Assembly: GCA_036785705.1 (NCBI GenBank)
Contig: JAWUZG010001157.1
Span: forward strand, 1 to 64,000
DNA: 64,000 nucleotides
Reading direction: 5' to 3'
Source: Acanthornis magna
Lineage: Eukaryota; Chordata; Aves; Passeriformes; Acanthizidae
Positions 48,229 through 61,200 of this stretch are shown piece by piece; the stretch's first letter is position 1, and each line of letters begins with the position of its first letter. The notes under the pieces were generated by a model. It had not been told where the DNA came from. It did no database searches and worked only from the letters and a program-made list of their open reading frames with translations. A program made the translations under genes and the position numbers.

Positions 48229-50542
48229 GCGCCTAGCCGGCGAAGGTGCGTCTTAGGCGGCTACAAGCCGAAGCAAGGTGCCGGAGAACGCGGAGCTGCT
48301 GTGCACCCTGCATTTCACATCCAAACTGCACCGGCAGGCATAGCAGCATGCAGGCTCATCTCCAAAGGATGTTTCTCGCTGCTACGATGTTCTGGCAGCA
48401 CCGGGACACAGGGACAATGTGCAGAGAGAGAGGGAGCGAGAGAGAGAGAGAAACACTTTGCTCCAGCTTTAGACTTACAAAACTCGTGCAAGTTCAGCTC
48501 CCGGAGAAGGTAGCGTGCGTGGAGAATGTATTCTCCACGTAGCCTCTTCTGTTCGCATCTATGCCGGACCGCAGAGAGCCGTCCGCTTCTTTCTCGCGCT
48601 TTGCGAGCTAAGAGCGCCTACCCGGCTGAGGTGCGTCTTAGGCGACTAGAAGCCGAAGCGAGGTGCCGGAGAACGCGGAGCTGCTGTGCACCCTGCATTT
48701 CACATCCAAACTGCACCGGCAGGCATAGCAGCATGCAGGCTCATCTCCAAAGGATGTTTCTCGCTGCTACGATGTTCTGGCAGCACCGGGACACGGGGAC
48801 AATGTGCAGAGAGAGAGGGAGCGAGAGAGAGAGAGAGAAACACTTTGGCCCAGCTTTAGTCTTACAAAACTCGTGCAAGTTCAGCTCCCGGAGAAGGCAG
48901 CGTGCGTGGAGAATGTGTTCTCCACGTAGCCTCTTCTGTTCGCATCTGTGCCGGACCGCAGAGAGCCGTCCGCTTCTTTCTCGCGCTTTGCGAGCTAAGA
49001 GCACCTAGCCGGCTGAGGTGCGTCTTAGGCGGCTACAAGCCGAAGCGAGGTGCCGGAGAACGCGGAGCTGCTGTGCACCCTGCATTTCACATCCAAACTG
49101 CACCGGCAGGCATAGCAGCATGCAGGCTCATCTCCAAAGGATGTTTCTCGCTGCTACGATGTTCTGGCAGCACCGGGACACGGGCACAATGTGCAGAGAG
49201 AGAGGGAGCGAGAGAGAGAGAGAAACACTTTGCTCCAGCTTTCGACTTACAAAACTCGTGCAAGTTCAGCTCCCGGAGAAGGTAGCGTGCGTGGAGAATG
49301 TATTCTCCACGTAGCCTCTTCTGTTCGCATCTGTGCCGGACCGCAGAGAGCCGTCCGCTTCTTTCTCGCGCTTTGCGAGCTAAGAGTGCCTAGCCGGCGA
49401 AGGTGCATCTTAGGCGGCTACAAGCCGAAGCGAGGTGCCGGAGAACGCGGAGCTGCTGTGCACCCTGCATTTCACATCCAAACTGCACCGGCAGGCATAG
49501 CAGCATGCAGGCTCATCTCCAAAGGATGTTTCTCGCTGCTACGATGTTCTGCCAGCACCGGGACACGGGCACAATGTGCAGAGAGAGAGGGAGCGAGAGA
49601 GAGAGAGAGAAACACTTTTCCCCAGCTTTAGTCTTACAAAACTCGTGCAGTTGCAGCTCCCGGAGAAGGCAGCGTGCGTGGAGAATGTGTTCTCCACGTA
49701 GCCTCTTCTGTTCGCATCTGTGCCGGACCGCAGAGAGCCGTCCGCTTCTTTCACGCTCTTTGCGAGCTAAGACCGCCTAGCCGGCTGAGGTGCGTCTTAG
49801 GCGGCTACAAGCCAAAGCGAGGTGCCGGAGAACACGGAGCTGCTGTGCACCCTGCATTTCACATCCAAACTGCACCGACAGGCATAGCAGCATGCAGGCT
49901 CATCTCCAAAGGATGTTTCTCGCTGCTACGATGTTCTGGCAGCACCACGACACGGGCACAATGTGCAGAGAGAGAGGGAGCGAGAGAGAGAGAGAAACAC
50001 TTTGCTCCAGCTTTAGTCTTACAAAACTCGTGCAGTTGCAGCTCCCGGAGAAGGCAGCGTGCGTGGAGAATGTGTTCTCCACGTAGCCTCTTCTGTTCGC
50101 ATCTGTGCCGGACCGCAGAGAGCCGTCCGCTTCTTGCTCGCGCTTTGCGAGCTAAGAGCGCCTAGCCGGCGAAGGTGCATCTTAGGCGGCTACAAGCCGA
50201 AGCGAGGTGCCGGAGAACGCGGAGCTGCTGTGCACCCTGCATTTCACATCCAAACTGCACCGGCAGGCATAGCAGCATGCAGGCTCATCTCCAAAGGATG
50301 TTTCTCGCTGCTACGATGTTCTGGCAGCACCGGGACACGGGGACAATGTGCAGAGAGAGAGGGAGCGAGAGAGAGAGAGAAACACTTTGCTCCAGCTTTA
50401 GTCTTACAAAACTCGTGCAGTTGCAGCTCGCGGAGAAGGCAGCGTGCGTGGAGAATGTGTTCTCCACGTAGCCTCTTCTGTTCGCATCTGTGCCGGACCG
50501 CAGAGAGCCGTCCGCTTCTTTCTCGTGCTTTGCGAGCTAAGA
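48229..50542 (+). repeat. Mixed monomers M126-M131
   Basis: Six units. M127 repeats the CTACCCGG/CGACTAGAAG marker. M128 begins GCACCTAG and M129 begins GTGCCTAG in place of GCGCCTAG, both CpG transitions at the same site in neighbouring units. M130 has CACCACGAC. M131 ends with CTCGTGC, the usual end marker of X and Y blocks. Confidence 0.9.
48614..49000 (+). repeat. A/B hybrid monomer M127
   Basis: The 3' part starts as type A (GTGCAAGTTCAG near 48,874) and changes to type B before the palindrome (GGCAGCG, GTGTTCTCC near 48,916). The switch point lies within about 20 bases, consistent with a short gene-conversion tract or crossover between types. Confidence 0.75.
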
Positions 50543-52084
50543 GCGCCTAGCCGGCTGAGGTGCGTCTTAGGGGACTAGAAGCCGAAGCGAGGTGCCGGAG
50601 AACGCGGAGCTGCTGTGCACCCTGCATTTCACATCCAAACTGCACCGGCAGGCATAGCAGCATGCAGGCTCATCTCCAAAGGATGTTTCTCGCTGCTACG
50701 ATGTTCTGGCAGCACCGGGACACGGGCACAATGTGCAGAGAGAGAGAGGGAGCTAGAGAGAGAGAGAAACACTTTTCCCCAGCTTTAGTCTTACAAAACT
50801 CGTGCAGTTACAGCTCCCGGAGAAGGCAGCGTGCGTGGAGAATGTGTTCTCCACGTAGCCTCTTCTGTTCGCATCTGTGCCGGACCGCAGAGAGCCGTCC
50901 GCTTCTTTCACGCTCTTTGCGAGCTAAGAGCGCCTAGCCGGCTGAGGTGCGTCTTGGGCGGCTACAAGCCAAAGCAAGGTGCCGGAGAACGCGGAGCTGC
51001 TGTGCACCCTGCATTTCACATCCAAACTGCACCGGCAGGCATAGCAGCATGCAGGCTCATCTCCAAAGGATGTTTCTCGCTGCTACGATGTTCTGGCAGC
51101 ACCGCGACACGGGGACAATGTGCAGAGAGAGAGGGAGCGAGAGAGAGAGAGAAACACTTTGCTCCAGCTTTAGTCTTACAAAACTCGTGCAGTTGCAGCT
51201 CCCGGAGAAGGCAGCGTGCGTGGAGAATGTGTTCTCCACGTAGCCTCTTCTGTTCGCATCTGTGCCGGACCGCAGAGAGCCGTCCGCTTCTTTCTCGCGC
51301 TTTGCGAGCTAAGAGCGCCTAGCCGGCTGAGGTGCGTCTTAGGCGGCTACAAGCAGAAGCGAGGTGCCGGAGAACGCGGAGCTGCTGTGCACCCTGCATT
51401 TCACATCCAAACTGCACCGGCAGGCATAGCAGCATGCAGGCTCATCTCCAAAGGATGTTTCTCGCTGCTACGATGTTCTGGCAGCACCGGGACACGGGGA
51501 CAATGTGCAGAGAGAGAGGGAGCGAGAGAGAGAGAGAAACACTTTGCTCCAGCTTTCGACTTACAAAACTCGTGCAAGTTCAGCTCCCGGAGAAGGTAGC
51601 GTGCGTGGAGAATGTATTCTCCACGTAGCCTCTTCTGTTCGCATCTGTGCCGGACCGCAGAGAGCCGTCCGCTTCTTTCTCGCGCTTTGCGAGCTAAGAG
51701 CGCCTAGCCGGCGAAGGTGCGTCTTAGGCGGCTACAAGCCGAAGCAAGGTGCCGGAGAACGCGGAGCTGCTGTGCACCCTGCATTTCACATCCAAACTGC
51801 ACCGGCAGGCATAGCAGCATGCAGGCTCATCTCCAAAGGATGTTTCTCGCTGCTACGATGTTCTGGCAGCACCGCGACACGGGGACAATGTGCAGAGAGA
51901 GAGGGAGCGAGAGAGAGAGAGAAACACTTTGCTCCAGCTTTAGACTTACAAAACTCGTGCAAGTTCAGCTCCCGGAGAAGGTAGCGTGCGTGAAGAATGT
52001 ATTCTCCACGTAGCCTCTTCTGTTCGCATCTATGCCGGACCGCAGAGAGCCGTCCGCTTCTTTCTCGCGCTTTGCGAGCTAAGA
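50543..52084 (+). repeat. Degenerate X head (M132-M135)
   Basis: M132 has the GACTAGAAG head marker (as TTAGGGGACTAG), ACTTTTCCCC and a CACGCTC tail. M133 has CAAGCCAAAG and M134 CAAGCAGAAG. This is the X head with the CATCTCAC unit missing and more private substitutions (TTGGGCGG near 50,955, GTTACAG near 50,808, GCTAGAG near 50,752). It looks like an older or more exchanged copy than those at 31-46 kb. Confidence 0.8.
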
Positions 52085-54396
52085 GCGCCTAGCCGGCTGA
52101 GGTGCGTCTTAGGCGACTAGAAGCCGAAGCGAGGTGCCGGAGAACGCGGAGCTGCTGTGCACCCTGCATTTCACATCCAAACTGCACCGGCAGGCATAGC
52201 AGCATGCAGGCTCATCTCCAAAGGATGTTTCTCGCTGCTACGATGTTCTGGCAGCACCACGACACGGGGACAATGTGCAGAGAGAGAGGGAGCGAGAGAG
52301 AGAGAGAGAAACACTTTGGCCCAGCTTTAGTCTTACAAAACTCGTGCAGTTGCAGCTCCCGGAGAAGGCAGCGTGCGTGGAGAATGTGTTCTCCACGTAG
52401 CCTCTTCTGTTCGCATCTGTGCCGGACCGCAGAGAGCCGTCCGCTTCTTGCTCGCGCTTTGCGAGCTAAGACCGCCTAGCCAGCGAAGGGGCATCTTAGG
52501 TGGCTACACGCCGAAGCGAGGTGCCGGAGGGCACGGAACTGCTGTGCACCCTGCATTTCACATCCAAACTGCACCGGCAGGCATAGCAGCATGCAGGCTC
52601 ATCTCCAAAGGATGTTTCTCGCTGCTACGATGTTCTGCCAGCACCGGGACACTGGGACAATGTGCAGAGAGAGAGGGAGCGAGAGAGAGAGAGAAACACT
52701 TTGCTCCAGCTTTAGTCTTACAAAACTCGTGCAGTTGCAGCTCCCGGAGAAGGCAGCGTGCGTGGAGAATGCGTTCTCCACGTAGCCTCTTCTGTTCGCA
52801 TCTGTGCCGGACCGCAGAGAGCCGTCCGCTTCTTTCTCGCGCTTTGCGAGCTAAGAGCGCCTAGCCGGCTGAGGTGCGTCTTAGGCGGCTACAAGCCGAA
52901 GCGAGGTGCCGGAGAACGCGGAGCTGCTGTGCACCCTGCATTTCACATCCAAACTGCACCGGCAGGCATAGCAGCATGCAGGCTCATCTCCAAAGGATGT
53001 TTCTCGCTGCTACGATGTTCTGGCAGCACCGGGACACGGGGACAATGTGCAGAGAGAGAGGGAGCGAGAGAGAGAGAGAAACACTTTGCTCCAGCTTTAG
53101 ACTTACAAAACTCGTGCAAGTTCAGCTCCCGGAGAAGGTAGCGTGCGTGGAGAATGTATTCTCCACGTAGCCTCTTCTGTTCGCATCTGTGCCGGACCGC
53201 AGAGAGCCGTCCGCTTCTTGCTCGCGCTTTGCGAGCTAAGACCGCCTAGCCAGCGAAGGGGCATCTTAGGCGGCTACAAGCGGAAGCGAGGTGCCGGAGG
53301 GCACGGAACTGCTGTGCACCCTGCATTTCACATCCAAACTGCACCGGCAGGCACAGCAGCATGCAGGCTCATCTCCAAAGGATGTTTCTCGCTGCTACGA
53401 TGTTCTGGCAGCACCGGGACACGGGGACAATGTGCAGAGAGAGAGGGAGCGAGAGAGAGAGAGAAACACTTTGCTCCAGCTTTCGACTTACAAAACTCGT
53501 GCAAGTTCAGCTCCCGGAGAAGGCAGCGTGCGTGGAGAATGTGTTCTCCACGTAGCCTCTTCTGTTCGCATCTGTGCCGGACCGCAGAGAGCCGTCCGCT
53601 TCTTTCACGCTCTTTGCGAGCTAAGACCGCCTAGCCGGCTGAGGTGCGTCTTAGGCGGCTACAAGCAGAAGCGAGGTGCCGGAGAACGCGGAGCTGCTGT
53701 GCACCCTGCATTTCACATCCAAACTGCACCGGCAGGCATAGCAGCATGCAGGCTCATCTCCAAAGGATGTTTCCCGCTGCTACGATGTTCTGGCAGCACC
53801 GGGACACGGGGACAATGAGCAGAGAGAGAGGGAGCGAGAGAGAGAGAGAAACACTTTGCTCCAGCTTTAGTCTTACAAAACTCGTGCAGTTGCAGCTCCC
53901 GGAGAAGGCAGCGTGCGTGGAGAATGCGTTCTCCACGTAGCCTCTTCTGTTCGCATCTGTGCCGGACCGCAGAGAGCCGTCCGCTTCTTTCTCGCGCTTT
54001 GCGAGCTAAGAGCGCCTAGCCGGCTGAGGTGCGTCTTAGGCGGCTACAAGCCGAAGCGAGGTGCCGGAGAACGCGGAGCTGCTGTGCACCCTGCATTTCA
54101 CATCCAAACTGCACCGGCAGGCATAGCAGCATGCAGGCTCATCTCCAAAGGATGTTTCTCGCTGCTACGATGTTCTGGCAGCACCGGGACACCGGGACAA
54201 TGTGCAGAGAGAGAGGGAGCGAGAGAGAGAGAGAAACACTTTGCTCCAGCTTTAGTCTTACAAAACTCGTGCAGTTGCAGCTCCCGGAGAAGGCAGCGTG
54301 CGTGGAGAATGTGTTCTCCACGTAGCCTCTTCTGTTCGCATCTGTGCCGGACCGCAGAGAGCCGTCCGCTTCTTTCTCGCGCTTTGCGAGCTAAGA
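52085..54396 (+). repeat. Mixed monomers M136-M141
   Basis: Six units. M137 and M139 are R units; M137 has GGTGGCTACACGCC and the B' palindrome. M140 has TTTCCCGC near 53,771 and AATGAGC near 53,816, single changes not seen elsewhere. Confidence 0.88.
53242..53626 (+). repeat. A/B hybrid R-type monomer M139
   Basis: An R-type 5' part (GGGGCATC, GGAGGGCACGG) is joined to an A-type stretch (CTTTCGAC, GTGCAAGTTCAG), which then changes to B (GGCAGCG, GTGTTCTCC). R units elsewhere carry a B or B' 3' part, except M6 near the left end, so this is a recombinant. It also has GCACAGCAGC in the interrupted inverted repeat, shared only with M146. Confidence 0.75.
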
Positions 54397-55940
54397 GCGC
54401 CTAGCAGGCGAAGGTGCGTCTTAGGCGGCTACAAGCCGAAGCGAGGTGCCGGAGAACGCGGAGCTGCTGTGCACCCTGCATCTCACATCCAAACTGCACC
54501 GGCAGGCATAGCAGCATGCAGGCTCATCTCCAAAGGATGTTTCTCGCTGCTACGATGTTCTGGCAGCACCGGGACACGGGGACAATGTGCAGAGAGAGAG
54601 AGGGAGCGAGAGAGAGAGAGAAACTCTTTTCCCCAGCTTTAGTCTTACAAAACTCGTGCAGTTGCAGCTCCCGGAGAAGGCAGCGTGCGTGGAGAATGTG
54701 TTCTCCACGTAGCCTCTTCTGTTCGCATCTGTGCCGGACCGCAGAGAGCCGTCCGCTTCTTTCTCGCGCTTTGCGAGCTAAGAGCGCCTAGCCGGCTGAG
54801 GTGCGTCTTAGGCGGCTACAAGCCGAAGCGAGGTGCCGGAGAACGCGGAGCTGCTGTGCACCCTGCATTTCACATCCAAACTGCACCGGCAGGCATAGCA
54901 GCATGCAGGCTCATCTCCAAAGGATGTTTCTCGCTGCTACTATGTTCTGGCAGCACCGGGACACGGGGACAATGTGCAGAGAGAGAGGGAGCGAGAGAGA
55001 GAGAGAAACACTTTGCTCCAGCTTTAGACTTACAAAACTCGTGCAAGTTCAGCTCCCGGAGAAGGTAGCGTGCGTGAAGAATGTATTCTCCACGTAGCCT
55101 CTTCTGTTCGCATCTATGCCGGACCGCAGAGAGCCGTCCGCTTCTTTCTCGCGCTTTGCGAGCTAAGAGCGCCTAGCCGGCTGAGGTGCGTCTTAGGCGA
55201 CTAGAAGCCGAAGCGAGGTGCCGGAGAACGCGGAGCTGCTGTGCACCCTGCATTTCACATCCAAACTGCACCGGCAGGCATAGCAGCATGCAGGCTCATC
55301 TCCAAAGGATGTTTCTCGCTGCTACGATGTTCTGCCAGCACCGGGACACGGGCACAATGTGCAGAGAGAGAGGGAGCGAGAGAGAGAGAGAGAAACACTT
55401 TGCCCCAGCTTTAGTCTTACAAAACTCGTGCAGTTGCAGCACCCGGAGAAGGCAGAGTGCGTGGAGAATGTGTTCTCCACGTAGCCTCTTCTGTTCGCAT
55501 CTGTGCCGGACCGCAGAGAGCCGTCCGCTTCTTTCTCGCGCTTTGCGAGCTAAGAGCGCCTAGCCGGCTGAGGTGCGTCTTAGGCAGCTAGAAGCCGAAG
55601 CGAGGTGCTGGAGATGGTGGCGCTGCTGTGCACCCTGCATCTCACATCCAAACTGCACCGGCAGGCATAGCAGCATGCAGGCTCGTCTCCAAAGGATGTT
55701 TCTCGCTGCTACGATGTTCTGGCAGCACCGGGACACGGGCACAATGTGCAGAGAGAGAGGGAGCGAGAGAGAGAGAGAAACACTTTGCTCCAGCTTTCAA
55801 CTTACAAAACTCGTGCAAGTTCAGCTCCCGGAGAAGGTAGCGTGCGTGGAGAATGTATTCTCCACGTAGCCTCTTCTGTTCGCATCTGTGCCGGACCGCA
55901 GAGAGCCGTCCGCTTCTTTCTCGCGCTTTGCGAGCTAAGA
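54397..55940 (+). repeat. Four-monomer block M142-M145 shared with 22,769-24,308
   Basis: The marker order is the same as in the upstream copy: CATCTCAC/ACTTTTCCCC; CTACTATGTTC/CGTGAAG/CATCTATGCC; TCTGCCAGC/GGCAGAGTGCG; divergent GCTGGAG unit. M144 differs by GCACCCGGAG. Unlike the upstream copy, all four units here are exactly 385 or 387 bp, supporting error rather than divergence for the upstream indels. Confidence 0.88.
55556..55940 (+). repeat. Divergent monomer M145 (GCTGGAG-type 5' part)
   Basis: TTAGGCAGCTAGAAG, GGTGCTGGAGATGGTGGCG and CATCTCAC mark the same subfamily as M63, here at a clean 385 bp. It also has GCTCGTCTCC and CTTTCAAC. As the intact representative, it is the better reference for this rare subfamily. 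Confidence 0.85.
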
Positions 55941-58262
55941 GCGCCTAGCCAGCGAAGGGGCATCTTAGGCGGCTACAAGCCGAAGCGAGGTGCCGGAGGG
56001 CACGGAACTGCTGTGCACCCTGCATTTCACATCCAAACTGCACCGGCAGGCACAGCAGCATGCAGGCTCATCTCCAAAGGATGTTTCTCGCTGCTACGAT
56101 GTTCTGGCAGCACCGGGACACGGGCACAATGTGCAGAGAGAGAGAGGGAGCGAGAGAGAGAGAGAAACACTTTGCTCCAGCTTTAGTCTTACAAAACTCG
56201 TGCAGTTGCAGCTCCCGGAGAAGGCAGCGTGCGTGGAGAATGTGTTCTCCACGTAGCCTCTTCTGTTCGCATCTGTGCCGGACCGCAGAGAGCCGTCCGC
56301 TTCTTTCTCGCGCTTTGCGAGCTAAGAGCGCCTAGCCGGCTGAGGTGCGTCTTAGGCGGCTACAAGCAGAAGCGAGGTGCCGGAGAACGCGGAGCTGCTG
56401 TGCACCCTGCATCTCACATCCAAACTGCACCGGCAGGCATAGCAGCATGCAGGCTCGTCTCCAAAGGATGTTTCTCGCTGCTACGATGTTCTGGCAGCAC
56501 CGCGACACGGGCACAATGTGCAGAGAGAGAGAGGGAGCGAGAGAGAGAGAGAAACACTTTTCCCCAGCTTTAGTCTTACAAAACTCGAGCAGTTGCAGCT
56601 CCCGGAGAAGGCAGCGTGCGTGGAGAATGTGTTCTCCACGTAGCCTCTTCTGTTCGCATCTGTGCCGGACCGCAGAGAGCCGTCCGCTTCTTTCTCGCGC
56701 TTTGCGAGCTAAGAGCGCCTAGCCAGCGAAGGTGCATCTTAGGCGGCTACAAGCCGAAGCGAGGTGCCGGAGGGCACGGAACTGCTGTGCACCCTGCATT
56801 TCACATCAAAACTGCACCGGCAGGCATAGCAGCATGCAGGCTCACCTCCAAAGGATGTTTCTCGCTGCTACGATGTTCTGGCAGCACCGGGACACGGGGA
56901 CAATGTGCAGAGAGAGAGAGGGAGCGAGAGAGAGAGAGAAACACTTTTCCCCAGCTTTAGTCTTACAAAACTCGTGCAGTTGCAGCTCCCGGAGAAGGCA
57001 GCGTGCGTGGAGAATGTGTTCTCCACGTAGCCTCTTCTGTTCGCATCTGTGCCGGACCGCAGAGAGCCGTCCGCTTCTTTCTCGCGCTTTGCGAGCTAAG
57101 AGCGCCTAGCCGGCTGAGGTGCGTCTTAGGCGGCTACAAGCTGAAGCGAGGTGCCGGAGAACGCGGAGCTGCTGTGCACCCTGCATCTCACATCCAAACT
57201 GCACCGGCAGGCATAGCAGCATGCAGGCTCATCTCCAAAGGATGTTTCTCGCTGCTACGATGTTCTGGCAGCACCGGGACACGGGCACAATGTGCAGAGA
57301 GAGAGAGGGAGCGAGAGAGAGAGAGAAACACTTTGCTCCAGCTTTAGTCTTACAAAACTCGTGCAGTTGCAGCTCCCGGAGAAGGCAGCGTGCGTGGAGA
57401 ATGTGTTCTCCACGTAGCCTCTTCTGTTCGCATCTGTGCCGGACCGCAGAGAGCCGTCCGCTTCTTTCTCGTGCTTTGCGAGCTAAGAGCGCCTAGCCGG
57501 CTGAGGTGCGTCTTAGGCGGCTACAAGCAGAAGCGAGGTGCCGGAGAACGCGGAGCTGCTGTGCACCCTGCATCTCACATCCAAACTGCACCGGCAGGCA
57601 TAGCAGCATGCAGGCTCATCTCCAAAGGATGTTTCTCGCTGCTACGATGTTCTGGCAGCACCGCGACACGGGCACAATGTGCAGAGAGAGAGAGGGAGCG
57701 AGAGAGAGAGAGAAACACTTTTCCCCAGCTTTAGTCTTACAAAACTCGTGCAGTTGCAGCTCCCGGAGAAGGCAGCGTGCGTGGAGAATGTGTTCTCCAC
57801 GTAGCCTCTTCTGTTCGCATCTGTGCCGGACCGCAGAGAGCCGTCCGCTTCTTTCTCGCGCTTTGCGAGCTAAGAGCGCCTAGCCGGCTGAGGTGCGTCT
57901 TAGGCGGCTACAAGCTGAAGCGAGGTGCCGGAGAACGCGGAGCTGCTGTGCACCCTGCATCTCACATCCAAACTGCACCGGCAGGCATAGCAGCATGCAG
58001 GCTCATCTCCAAAGGATGTTTCTCGCTGCTACGATGTTCTGGCAGCACCGGGACGCGGGGACAATGTGCAGAGAGAGAGAGGGAGCGAGAGAGAGAGAGA
58101 AACACTTTTCCCCAGCTTTAGTCTTACAAAACTCGTGCAGTTGCAGCTCCCGGAGAAGGCAGCGTGCGTGGAGAATGTGTTCTCCACGTAGCCTCTTCTG
58201 TTCGCATCTGTGCCGGACCGCAGAGAGCCGTCCGCTTCTTTCTCGCGCTTTGCGAGCTAAGA
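55941..58262 (+). repeat. Run of 387-bp type-B monomers (M146-M151)
   Basis: Six consecutive 387-bp units, all with the left GA block expanded. CAAGCAGAAG with CACCGCGACACGGGC (M147, M150) and CAAGCTGAAG with CATCTCAC (M149, M151) recur, suggesting a local two- to three-monomer duplication. M148 is an R/TGCATC unit with CACATCAAAAC near 56,803 and CTCACCTCC near 56,842. M149 ends with CTCGTGC. Confidence 0.85.
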
Positions 58263-61200
58263 CCGCCTAGCCGGCTGAGGTGCGTCTTAGGCGGCTACAA
58301 GCCAAAGCGAGGTGCCGGAGAACGCGGAGCTGCTGTGCACCCTGCATTTCACATCCAAACTGCACCGGCAGGCATAGCAGCATGCAGGCTCATCTCCAAA
58401 GGATGTTTCTCGCTGCTACGATGTTCTGGCAGCACCGGGACACGGGGACAATGTGCAGAGAGAGAGGGAGCGAGAGAGAGAGAGAAACACTTTGCTCCAG
58501 CTTTAGACTTACAAAACTCGTGCAGTTGCAGCACCCGGAGATGGCAGCGTGCGTGGAGAATGTGTTCTCCACGTAGCCTCTTCTGTTCGCATCTGTGCCG
58601 GACCGCAGAGAGCCGTCCGCTTCTTTCTCGCGCTTTGCGAGCTAAGAGCGCCTACCCGGCTGAGGTGCGTCTTAGGCGGCTACAAGCCGAAGCGAGGTGC
58701 CGGAGAACGCGGAGCTGCTGTGCACCCTGCATTTCACATCCAAACTGCACCGGCAGGCATAGCAGCATGCAGGCTCATCTCCAAAGGATGTTTCTCGCTG
58801 CTACGATGTCCTGGCAGCACCGGGACACGGGGACAATGTGCAGAGAGAGACGGAGCGAGAGAGAGAGAGAAACACTTTGCTCCAGCTTTAGACTTACAAA
58901 ACTCGTGCAAGTTCAGCTCCCGGAGAAGGTAGCGTGCGTGGAGAATGTATTCTCCACGTAGCCTCTTCTGTTCGCATCTGTGCCGGACCGCAGAGAGCCG
59001 TCCGCTTCTTTCTCGCGCTTTGCGAGCTAAGAGCGCCTAGCAGGCGAAGGTGCGTCTTAGGCGGCTACAAGCCGAAGCGAGGTGCCGGAGAACGCGGAGC
59101 TGCTGTGCACCCTGCATTTCACATCCAAACTGCACCGGCAGGCATAGCAGCATGCAGGCTCATCTCCAAAGGATGTTTCTCGCTGCTACGATGTTCTGGC
59201 AGCACCGGGACACGGGCACAATGTGCAGAGAGAGAGGGAGCGAGAGAGAGAGAGAAACACTTTGCTCCAGCTTTAGACTTACAAAACTCGTGCAAGTTCA
59301 GCTCCCGGAGAAGGTAGCGTGCGTGAAGAATGTATTCTCCACGTAGCCTCTTCTGTTCGCATCTATGCCGGACCGCAGAGAGCCGTCCGCTTCTTTCTCG
59401 CGCTTTGCGAGCTAAGAGCGCCTAGCCGGCTGAGGTGCGTCTTAGGCGGCTAGAAGCCGAAGCGAGGTGCCGGAGAACGCGGAGCTGCTGTGCACCCTGC
59501 ATTTCACATCCAAACTGCACCGGCAGGCATAGCAGCATGCAGGCTCATCTCCAAAGGATGTTTCTCGCTGCTACGATGTTCTGGCAGCACCGTGACACGG
59601 GGACAATGTGCAGAGAGAGAGGGAGCGAGAGAGAGGGAGAGAAACACTTTTCCCCAGCCTTAGTCTTACAAAACTCGTGCAGTTGCAGCTCCCGGAGAAG
59701 GCAGCGTGCGTGGAGAATGTGTTCTCCACGTAGCCTCTTCTGTTCGCATCTGTGCCGGACCGCAGAGAGCCGTCCGCTTCTTTCTCGCGCTTTGCGAGCT
59801 AAGAGCGCCTAGCCGGCTGAGGTGCGTCTTAGGCGGCTACAAGCCGAAGCGAGGTGCCGGAGAACGCGGAGCTGCTGTGCACCCTGCATTTCACATCCAA
59901 ACTGCACCGGCAGGCATAGCAGCATGCAGGCTCATCTCCAAAGGATGTTTCTCGCTGCTACGATGTTCTGGCAGCACCGGGACACGGGGACAATGTGCAG
60001 AGAGAGAGGGAGCGAGAGAGAGAGAGAAACACTTTGCTCCAGCTTTCGACTTACAAAACTCGTGCAAGTTCAGCTCCCGGAGAAGGTAGCGTGCGTGGAG
60101 AATGTATTCTCCACGTAGCCTCTTCTGTTCGCATCTGTGCCGGACCGCAGAGAGCCGTCCGCTTCTTGCGCGCGCTTTGCGAGCTAAGAGCGCCTAGCCG
60201 GCGAAGGTGCGTCTTAGGCGGCTAGAAGCCGAAGCGAGGTGCCGGAGAACGCGGAGCTGCTGTGCACCCTGCATTTCACATCCAAACTGCACCGGCAGGC
60301 ATAGCAGCATGCAGGCTCATCTCCAAAGGATGTTTCTCGCTGCTACGATGTTCTGGCAGCACCGGGACGCGGGGACAATGTGCAGAGAGAGAGAGGGAGC
60401 GAGAGAGAGAGAGAAACACTTTTCCCCAGCTTTAGTCTTACAAAACTCGTGCAGTTGCAGCTCCCGGAGAAGGCAGCGTGCGTGGAGAATGTGTTCTCCA
60501 CGTAGCCTCTTCTGTTCGCATCTGTGCCGGACCGCAGAGAGCCGTCCGCTTCTTTCACGCTCTTTGCGAGCTAAGACCGCCTAGCCGGCTGAGGTGCGTC
60601 TTAGGCGGCTACAAGCCAAAGCGAGGTGCCGGAGAACGCGGAGCTGCTGTGCACCCTGCATTTCACATCCAAACTGCACCGGCAGGCATAGCAGCATGCA
60701 GGCTCATCTCCAAAGGATGTTTCTCGCTGCTACGATGTTCTGGCAGCACCGGGACACGGGGACAATGTGCAGAGAGAGAGGGAGCGAGAGAGAGAGAGAA
60801 ACACTTTGCTCCAGCTTTAGACTTACAAAACTCGTGCAGTTGCAGCTCCCGGAGATGGCAGCGTGCGTGGAGAATGTGTTCTCCACGTAGCCTCTTCTGT
60901 TCGCATCTGTGCCGGACCGCAGAGAGCCGTCCGCTTCTTTCTCGCTCTTTGCGAGCTAAGAGCGCCTAGCCGGCTGAGGTGCGTCTTAGGCGGCTACAAG
61001 CCGAAGCGAGGTGCCGGAGAACGCGGAGCTGCTGTGCACCCTGCATTTCACATCCAAACTGCACCGGCAGGCATAGCAGCATGCAGGCTCATCTCCAAAG
61101 GATGTTTCTCGCTGCTACGATGTCCTGGCAGCACCGGGACACGGGGACAATGTGCAGAGAGAGAGGGAGCGAGAGAGAGAGAGAAACACTTTGCTCCAGC

